Assembly (NCBI GenBank): GCA_936920625.1
Contig: CAKZHC010000033.1
Coordinates: forward strand, 1-11,054
Origin: an uncultured Enterobacteriaceae bacterium
GTDB lineage: Bacteria > Pseudomonadota > Gammaproteobacteria > Enterobacterales > Enterobacteriaceae
Length of the DNA stretch: 11,054 nt
Direction of reading: 5' to 3'
Shown: piece after piece, positions 6,382 to 11,054 of the stretch
Numbering within the stretch: the first letter of the stretch is position 1
Layout: the number at the start of each line of letters is the position of its first letter
Translations under genes and position numbers: made by a program
The notes under the pieces: model-generated
What the model saw: only the letters and a program-made list of their open reading frames with translations
What the model was told of the DNA's origin: nothing
Database searches by the model: none

Positions 6382-7341
6382 AGATCCATTAAACGATCAA
6401 CATAAGCCAGACTCGTCTTTATCATCTTGAAACAAACACTGAGAATGATCATGGTCGATCATAAATCTGACCGTATTTCTAAGTTATTTAGATTTCATCA
6501 AAAGCAAACCCAAGGAAAAAAAAGCCGCCAAATATCGACGGCAATATTATGCAGAGAAATTAAAGTCAGACATAATTACCAGATGATAATTGGTACCCAT
6601 GAATTTGACATCACAGGTCGCTGTATATTGCAGTTGCGTTCTCTTTTGCACAATCAGATAATATCGCCAATTTTGTCATCTATAACCTACATTAAACAGA
6701 TCTGTAACAGGTATTGCTGATGGTGACTTAAACGTGCTTATAAAAAATAGTCCAGATAAAAATGGCAGTACCATTTTATTTAGCAGACCTAATGTCAGGC
6801 TATGCCACCACCATAACCTCGTCAGCCAGGCGAGAGCCAGTCCGAAATGGATATATACTATTATCAGCCAAATCTGTCAGCCATATTAATCAGAAATATT
6901 ATGACACTTCTGAATGAGTTCTGTTTTAATATACCGGCCGACGAATTCGACTATATGGTGCTTCCCCCAGAGTATGGAATACGGAGTGAACTATAACAGA
7001 CGTCCGGAGGCATATTACAAAACACCGGACACAGCAAATTATTATCATCTGGCCAAGTTAAAGTTTTTATTCTTGTTGTCGTTATGCTCTATCGCAGTTC
7101 CTGACTTAAATTAGTTAATAGCAACTTATCTTAAAGTATTATTTAGCTTGGCCTGACAAAATTACGCAGGCAAATGTACAAGCACACAGCACTATTAATG
7201 AACAGTGCTAAATCACACTTACCGTAACGGCAATGCCTGATATATATCAAAAACCATATAATATTACAGTAACCTTTTAAATCATGCATCGTAAAATAAA
7301 TAAAAACGATTCTCACTAGCAAAAAAATATTGAATGTGTAC

Positions 7342-7360
7342 GATAATAATTATCATTACT
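7342..7360 (+). promoter_or_regulatory. Fur box upstream of ftnA
   Basis: GATAATAATTATCATTACT matches 15 of 19 positions of the Fur consensus GATAATGATAATCATTATC. It lies about 70 bases upstream of the proposed -10 box. In E. coli, iron-loaded Fur raises ftnA expression by displacing H-NS from upstream sites; the upstream position here fits activation or anti-silencing rather than direct repression. Confidence 0.65.
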
Positions 7361-7402
7361 TATGTTTGATAGCACAATAATATAACAAAATCCCAAATTT
7401 AG

Positions 7403-7433
7403 TTATTCCTGTTTTTATATATTTGTGCATAAT
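7403..7433 (+). promoter_or_regulatory. Likely ftnA promoter
   Basis: CATAAT (7428-7433) matches five of six bases of a -10 box and lies 53 bases before the ftnA start. The -35 is poor: TTATTC (7403-7408) or TTCCTG (7406-7411). A weak -35 agrees with dependence on an activator or on relief of silencing from the Fur box upstream. Confidence 0.4.
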
Positions 7434-7486
7434 GACAGTACCAATTACGATACTTTGCAAAATTTTTTCACGGGAGTTACCCTGCT

Positions 7487-7984
7487 ATGCTTTCTAACCA
7501 AATGATAACAAAGCTTAATGAACAGCTTAATTTGGAATTTTACTCTGCCAATCTTTATTTACAGATGAGTGCCTGGTGTATTGATAAAGGTTTTGAGGGT
7601 GCTGCTGCATTTCTTCAGGCTCACTCTCATGAAGAGGTGGGGCACATGCAACGATTGTTTCACTATTTGAGCGATACCGGAGCAGTACCAGTAATAGGTA
7701 GCATAAAAGCACCGCCTGTAGATTTCGATTGCCTGGCAGATATTTTTAAGCAAACCTACAATCATGAACAGCTGATTACGACTAGGATCAACGAACTCGC
7801 TCATGAAGCAATTTCCAGCCAGGACTACTCTACTTTCAACTTTCTGCAATGGTATGTAGCAGAGCAGCATGAAGAAGAGAAGTTATTCAAATCTGTACTG
7901 GATAAACTAGGTCTGGTAGGTGAAGATGGTAAGGGTTTGTTCATGATAGACAAAGATCTAAAAACCATGAGCATAAAAGCGTAA
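7487..7984 (+). CDS. ftnA: Non-heme ferritin FtnA
   Basis: A 165-residue iron-storage ferritin that oxidises Fe(II) and stores ferric mineral inside a 24-subunit cytosolic cage. Length and sequence follow E. coli FtnA throughout, for example QDYSTFNFLQWYV and EQHEEEKLFKS. The ferroxidase residues are present: Glu17, Tyr24, Glu50, His53, Glu94 and the Glu126-Gln127...Glu130 group; no haem-binding methionine as in bacterioferritin is expected. The start ATG follows GGGAG by ten bases. It is monocistronic with its own promoter and an upstream Fur box, so expression should rise with iron. No clear T-tailed terminator follows. Nothing is unusual about the protein itself. Confidence 0.96.
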   Translation: MLSNQMITKLNEQLNLEFYSANLYLQMSAWCIDKGFEGAAAFLQAHSHEEVGHMQRLFHYLSDTGAVPVIGSIKAPPVDFDCLADIFKQTYNHEQLITTRINELAHEAISSQDYSTFNFLQWYVAEQHEEEKLFKSVLDKLGLVGEDGKGLFMIDKDLKTMSIKA

Positions 7985-8549
7985 TGCCGGATGGCTTGCT
8001 GTTTCCTTTATTGGCAAAGGTGTTGATTATGCCTGCATTGTAGGTTCACATAGTTTTGTAGGCCACAATGCACAATCCGAATCAATTTTGTTATTTAATT
8101 CAGGTAAATATAGTTAAGATGATCAACTTTACCGGATTATTTTTTTCTGTATCTCCATGTAAAACCTCAATATTCAGAAATGTTGAGGTCCGCTTTCAGT
8201 TCTATTTTACCACTGTTCACAACATGATACTGCCCCCTGAACAGGCATTAGATTTTGTGGACAGACAATATCAGTAGCATCATTCTTTTATGCTATCAGA
8301 AGGTATTATCAGTGCAATATACTCAATGTTGTCTCCCGGGTTGCTTGTTTGGAGGAATATCTGAATGTAATGGTTAAGTTATTCCTTCTTACAGTGTAAA
8401 TTTATTCCGAATATGTTTACAAAACGCCCGGTCAATTCAAGGGTAACTTTACATAGCTCTCGTGCTTTATAAAAATAAACTAAATCAATAAGTAATATCA
8501 AATTTACTGTTACAGATATGGAGCAACCATATCTTATTCGTTACGCGGG

Positions 8550-8852
8550 CTATTTTCCCAATAGATGCTTTGTCTTCGGGTTTAGCGCTCCTGCCTGTCT
8601 TTGTATATCGGAAAACAGAGTATTCCTATGTCTGTTGCAAATGATACTTTTTTTATAAATGAGATCCACATCATAGTCAGTCACAGTGAAGAATGTATAA
8701 TTTTGTGCGATTTTATGAATCCTGATTGTCATTAAATCCGCCTGTGAATTCGTTAAAGAAACGGTGAAAACAGAAACGGTTACCAATTCCCAAGGAGAGT
8801 GTTTCACTCCGTCGTGGCAAACTGAGTAGTCGTTATAAATAGAATTATTCAT
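8550..8852 (-). CDS. Doubtful small hypothetical protein
   Basis: A 100-codon frame divergent from sdaC, not recognised. It begins MNNSIYNDYSVCHDG and has an alternating polar/hydrophobic middle (VTVSVFTVSL, YTFFTVTDYDVDLIY) that could form beta strands, then a basic tail. There is no membrane segment or signal. No ribosome site precedes the first ATG. An inner ATG at 8732 (60 residues) has AGGCGG five bases upstream and may be the better start. The frame overlaps the region where sdaC regulatory sites are expected, which weakens it. Confidence 0.3.
   Translation of the reverse strand: MNNSIYNDYSVCHDGVKHSPWELVTVSVFTVSLTNSQADLMTIRIHKIAQNYTFFTVTDYDVDLIYKKSIICNRHRNTLFSDIQRQAGALNPKTKHLLGK
8657..8676 (+). 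promoter_or_regulatory. CRP-like site upstream of sdaC
   Basis: AAATGAGATCCACATCATAG resembles the CRP consensus: TGAGA and TCATA each match four of five core bases with the correct six-base spacer. It lies about 260 bases before sdaC, which is far for direct activation. Catabolite control of serine uptake genes is known in E. coli. Confidence 0.25.
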
Positions 8853-8932
8853 AAGAAACAGACAGTTAGAGCAAGTAATTTATTGTTATTTTTCCCCCGA
8901 ACAGAGAAATTTTTATTACCAGGAGATAATGA

Positions 8933-10210
8933 ATGGAATCCATTCAAACCAGTGAGATTAAGCTAGCGAAATCCCAACGTGCGTGGCGTCGTTCAGATAC
9001 GCTCTGGATGATGGGGCTTTATGGTACTGCGATTGGTGCCGGAGTGTTGTTTTTACCCATTAACGCCGGTGTCGGCGGGCTTGTCCCGCTCATTATTATG
9101 GCACTACTGGCGTATCCAATGACGTTTCTCGCCCATCGTGCATTGACCCGCTTTGTGCTCTCCGGCAGTAAACCGGACGCAGACATTACCGACGTCGCAG
9201 AAGAACACTTCGGCCCCGCTGCCGGAAAACTAATTACTTTATTCTATTTTTTTTCTGTCTATCCTATTCTGTTAGTATACAGCGTAGCAATCACCAATAC
9301 GGTGGAGAGTTTTCTCATCCATCAAATCGGGGTTAACGCCCCTCCACGCTGGATGCTTTCATTCATACTTATTGCCGGTATGATGTTTATTGTACGATTT
9401 GGTGAGAAAACGATTGTTAAGGCCATGAGTCTGTTAGTATTTCCTTTTGTTGCTTCACTATTGCTTTTGGCTCTTTATTTGATACCACAATGGAATTTAG
9501 CTGTACTGCAAACAGTTTCTGAGAGCTCAGCAAGCGATGGATTTTTAAAAACATTATGGCTGGCTATTCCTGTCATAGTATTCGCATTCAATCACTCGCC
9601 GATTATCTCCTCCTTTGCCGTTGCCAAACGCAAAGAGTATAGTAATTTAGCGGAACAAAAATGCTGCCTCATTTTGTCATACGCCAACATTATGATGATT
9701 TTTACCGTAATGTTGTTTGTGTTCAGTTGTGTATTCAGCCTTTCTCCCGCCGACCTTTCTGCAGCTAAAGAACAAAATATCACTATTCTTTCCTACCTAG
9801 CCAATCACTTCAATATGCCTCTTATTGCCTGGGTAGCACCAGTCATTGCTATGATTGCTATTACTAAATCTTTTCTCGGTCATTATCTCGGTGCAAAGGA
9901 AGGGTTTAAAGGTTTAATAATTAAGTCACAACGTAGTCGCGGTAAAACCATAAATAGCAGTAATCTCAATCTCCTCACTTCGCTATTTATGCTGCTCACC
10001 ACCTGGATAGTGGCAACGTTAAATCCCAGTATTTTGGGTATGATCGAAACGCTCGGTGGCCCGATTATTGCGATGATTTTATTTCTGATGCCAATGTATG
10101 CTATCGCTAAAATCCCGGCAATGCACAAATATCGTCAGCCTCTTTGTAACGGTTTTGTAGTGGTGATGGGGCTCACTGCTATCTCTGCAATTTTCTACAA
10201 TCTGATTTAA
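8933..10210 (+). CDS. sdaC: Serine:H+ symporter SdaC (HAAAP family)
   Basis: A 425-residue inner-membrane amino-acid permease importing L-serine with protons. Sequence follows E. coli SdaC nearly end to end, including LYGTAIGAGVLFLPINAG (29-46), FNHSPIISSFAVAKR, ITKSFLGHYLGA and NPSILGMIETLGGPI. About eleven hydrophobic segments are present, as in the HAAAP family (SdaC, TdcC, TnaB). Close agreement with SdaC over the mid-region separates it from TdcC. The start is firm: AGGAG at 8921-8925 lies seven bases before ATG. In E. coli sdaC is followed by sdaB (serine deaminase). Here no deaminase gene follows, so uptake must feed an unlinked enzyme or another serine use. The protein shows no damage, which argues for function. 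Confidence 0.95.
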   Translation: MESIQTSEIKLAKSQRAWRRSDTLWMMGLYGTAIGAGVLFLPINAGVGGLVPLIIMALLAYPMTFLAHRALTRFVLSGSKPDADITDVAEEHFGPAAGKLITLFYFFSVYPILLVYSVAITNTVESFLIHQIGVNAPPRWMLSFILIAGMMFIVRFGEKTIVKAMSLLVFPFVASLLLLALYLIPQWNLAVLQTVSESSASDGFLKTLWLAIPVIVFAFNHSPIISSFAVAKRKEYSNLAEQKCCLILSYANIMMIFTVMLFVFSCVFSLSPADLSAAKEQNITILSYLANHFNMPLIAWVAPVIAMIAITKSFLGHYLGAKEGFKGLIIKSQRSRGKTINSSNLNLLTSLFMLLTTWIVATLNPSILGMIETLGGPIIAMILFLMPMYAIAKIPAMHKYRQPLCNGFVVVMGLTAISAIFYNLI

Positions 10211-10262
10211 TGAACGAATAAAATTAAATAAGTATGCCCGGTAAATCTGTGGTATACGTACG

Positions 10263-10280
10263 GGGAGAGGATTCTCTCCC
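10263..10280 (+). terminator. Terminator-like hairpin after sdaC
   Basis: GGGAGAG and CTCTCCC form a seven-pair GC-rich stem around GATT, 52 bases after the sdaC stop, followed by TTTGT. Outer GCCCG and CGGGC flank it and may extend the structure. The T-run is short but the position fits the sdaC 3' end. Confidence 0.6.
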
Positions 10281-10355
10281 TTTGTCGGGCAGATTAGCCA
10301 ACTCCTCCCGAATTACACGTCAACAATGCATGACAAGCTTTTTGTTAGATGATTT

Positions 10356-10505
10356 TTAAAAGTATCGTTTCTGCTCCACTGGCTTAGGTAGTACCATCGC
10401 CAGCCACTGATCGTTATTCGGATGCCAGTGCAATTCACGAGGTACGCCTGTATTGAGCAATTTACGCCAGTAAGCATGTTGCAACATCCCCAGTTCCCTC
10501 GTCAT
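10356..10505 (-). pseudogene. Small frame, possible remnant of a longer gene
   Basis: A 49-codon minus-strand frame with protein-like composition: LGMLQHAYWRKLL, then GVPRELHWHPNNDQW and a basic end. It is rich in Trp and His and locally GC-richer than the flanking DNA, unlike random AT-rich sequence. The only upstream signal is a weak GGTAG. Upstream, two other registers end close to its ATG (a TAA overlaps the ATG as TAATG), and pieces continue to about 10700 with frame changes. It may be the C-terminal remnant of a frameshifted gene or a genuine small protein. Family not recognised. Confidence 0.35.
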
Positions 10506-11054
10506 TATCTACCGATTATGGGCATAAATCCTGTTGCCGCCATGTCAACCGCCTCCAGCAAAGGCCATAGAATTTTAACACCTGATTAAACCCATCATCT
10601 TTTTTTACTGAATGAGTGCCAGAAAAAGGAAATAACGCTGGCAGCATCAGTGAAACATCGCAAAGAACATGGGAACAAAAGTGTGAATAATCGTACCTGG
10701 ATAATCAATATCACCCTGACACCTGGACATTAACACCGAATAGAAATTTTTTGTTAGCCATTTATTTTTAGCTAAAAATACCCAGTAAAGATATTATTAA
10801 ACGAAAATAGCAGAAATATTTTTTTATCTGTCAGTATTCATACTAGCAGAAGTGATTTGTAATCAGGTAGTCCTGTTCAGAATAGTGAACCTGCTTTATC
10901 TGCACAGTTAATAAGACTTAGCTCTGGCAAATATATCTTATTGAGGTAATTAGTAATTCCTTTTTAATTATCTATAGTGTTTACTACAGCTAACAATACT
11001 CAGCACCATATCAGTTTATCCTGATCTCGTGCTATCATTTCACCAGAAAATATG

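Larger units (their letters stand above)
6382..7486. other. 1.1-kb region without a convincing gene
   Basis: It holds small frames of doubtful status: a TTG-started 97-codon frame (6427-6720, plus) with no ribosome site, and a 49-codon plus-strand frame from ATG 6847 to TAA 6996 with protein-like content (LLNEFCFNIPADEFDYMVL) but no good ribosome site. A seven-pair inverted repeat AAAATGG...CCATTTT lies at 6759-6777. The composition suggests decayed coding DNA. The last 200 bases carry the ftnA control region. Confidence 0.55.
7985..8932. other. 950-bp region between ftnA and sdaC
   Basis: No well-supported gene apart from one doubtful minus-strand frame listed separately. Visible items: a loose inverted pair TGCATTGT/ACAATGCA (about 8034-8072); a GGAGG site followed by ATGTAA, an immediate start-stop, and then a nine-codon frame (8370-8399); an inverted repeat TGTAAA...TTTACA (8395-8400 and 8416-8421, 15-base spacer); and a CRP-like site. 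A 69-codon plus frame at 8068-8277 lacks a ribosome site and reads like random AT-rich sequence. Confidence 0.5.
10211..11054. other. Right-end region, mostly without genes
   Basis: Apart from the sdaC hairpin and the small minus-strand frame at 10356-10505, no supported gene is visible. Minus-strand frames between 10506 and 10700 contain protein-like pieces in shifting registers (such as FNQVLKFYGL), broken by stops, as in a decayed gene. TGCCAG...CTGGCA occurs at about 10617-10643, and a GTTCA...TGAAC pair at 10875-10890. The window ends in ATG, which may be the start of the next plus-strand gene, but no ribosome site is clear. Confidence 0.5.

Noticed and set aside
6427..6720. 97-codon plus-strand frame starting at TTG
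   Set aside because: No ribosome site, unusual start, AT-driven composition and no recognisable family; not enough to call a gene.
6914..7114. 66-codon plus-strand frame
   Set aside because: No ribosome site and it overlaps a more protein-like frame in another register; likely chance.
8068..8277. 69-codon plus-strand frame after ftnA
   Set aside because: No ribosome site; residues reflect AT-rich DNA; no motif.

Overview
The window looks like an accessory region of a gammaproteobacterial, Enterobacterales-type chromosome. The ferritin and the serine permease are close full-length matches to Escherichia FtnA and SdaC, and there is an MgtC virulence protein with an enterobacterial-style leader and a LuxR-type regulator of the RcsA/BglJ kind. 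The exact genus cannot be read from the sequence. Base composition is AT-rich, and long stretches between genes contain only small or broken-looking reading frames, which suggests a horizontally shaped or partly decayed region.

Left part (about 1-3930, minus strand): after a 9-bp tandem repeat at the left edge comes the most unusual locus. In transcription order it has a cupin-like/HEAT-repeat protein without the metal histidines, two tandem paralogous proteins with a cysteine-dioxygenase-like His-x-His...His cupin pattern plus a HEAT-like tail, a 52-residue peptide ending in GWGCGGCSGNK (positions 953-1111), and a short-chain dehydrogenase. The short conserved-looking peptide with a Gly/Cys-rich tail among redox-type enzymes resembles a ribosomally made, post-translationally modified peptide (RiPP) cluster. 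I do not recognise it as a known class. The likely division of labour, by inference, is: small peptide as substrate, cupins as iron enzymes acting on its cysteines or neighbouring residues, the histidine-less paralog as partner or recognition subunit, and the SDR as a late oxidoreductase. The peptide gene lies between two terminator-like hairpins, so its dosage may be set apart from that of the enzymes.

Middle part (3930-6400): a 900-bp divergent spacer leads to mgtC on the plus strand. Its leader holds a 14-codon, proline-containing reading frame followed directly by two mutually exclusive hairpins, as expected of an attenuator. mgtC converges on a LuxR-family regulator with a degenerate receiver domain; a hairpin lies between them.

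Right part (6400-11054): ftnA (iron storage ferritin) with a strong Fur-box match upstream, and sdaC (serine:H+ symporter) standing without its usual partner sdaB, are separated by roughly 1 kb stretches with no convincing genes. A 49-codon minus-strand frame at 10356-10505 may be the end of a decayed gene.
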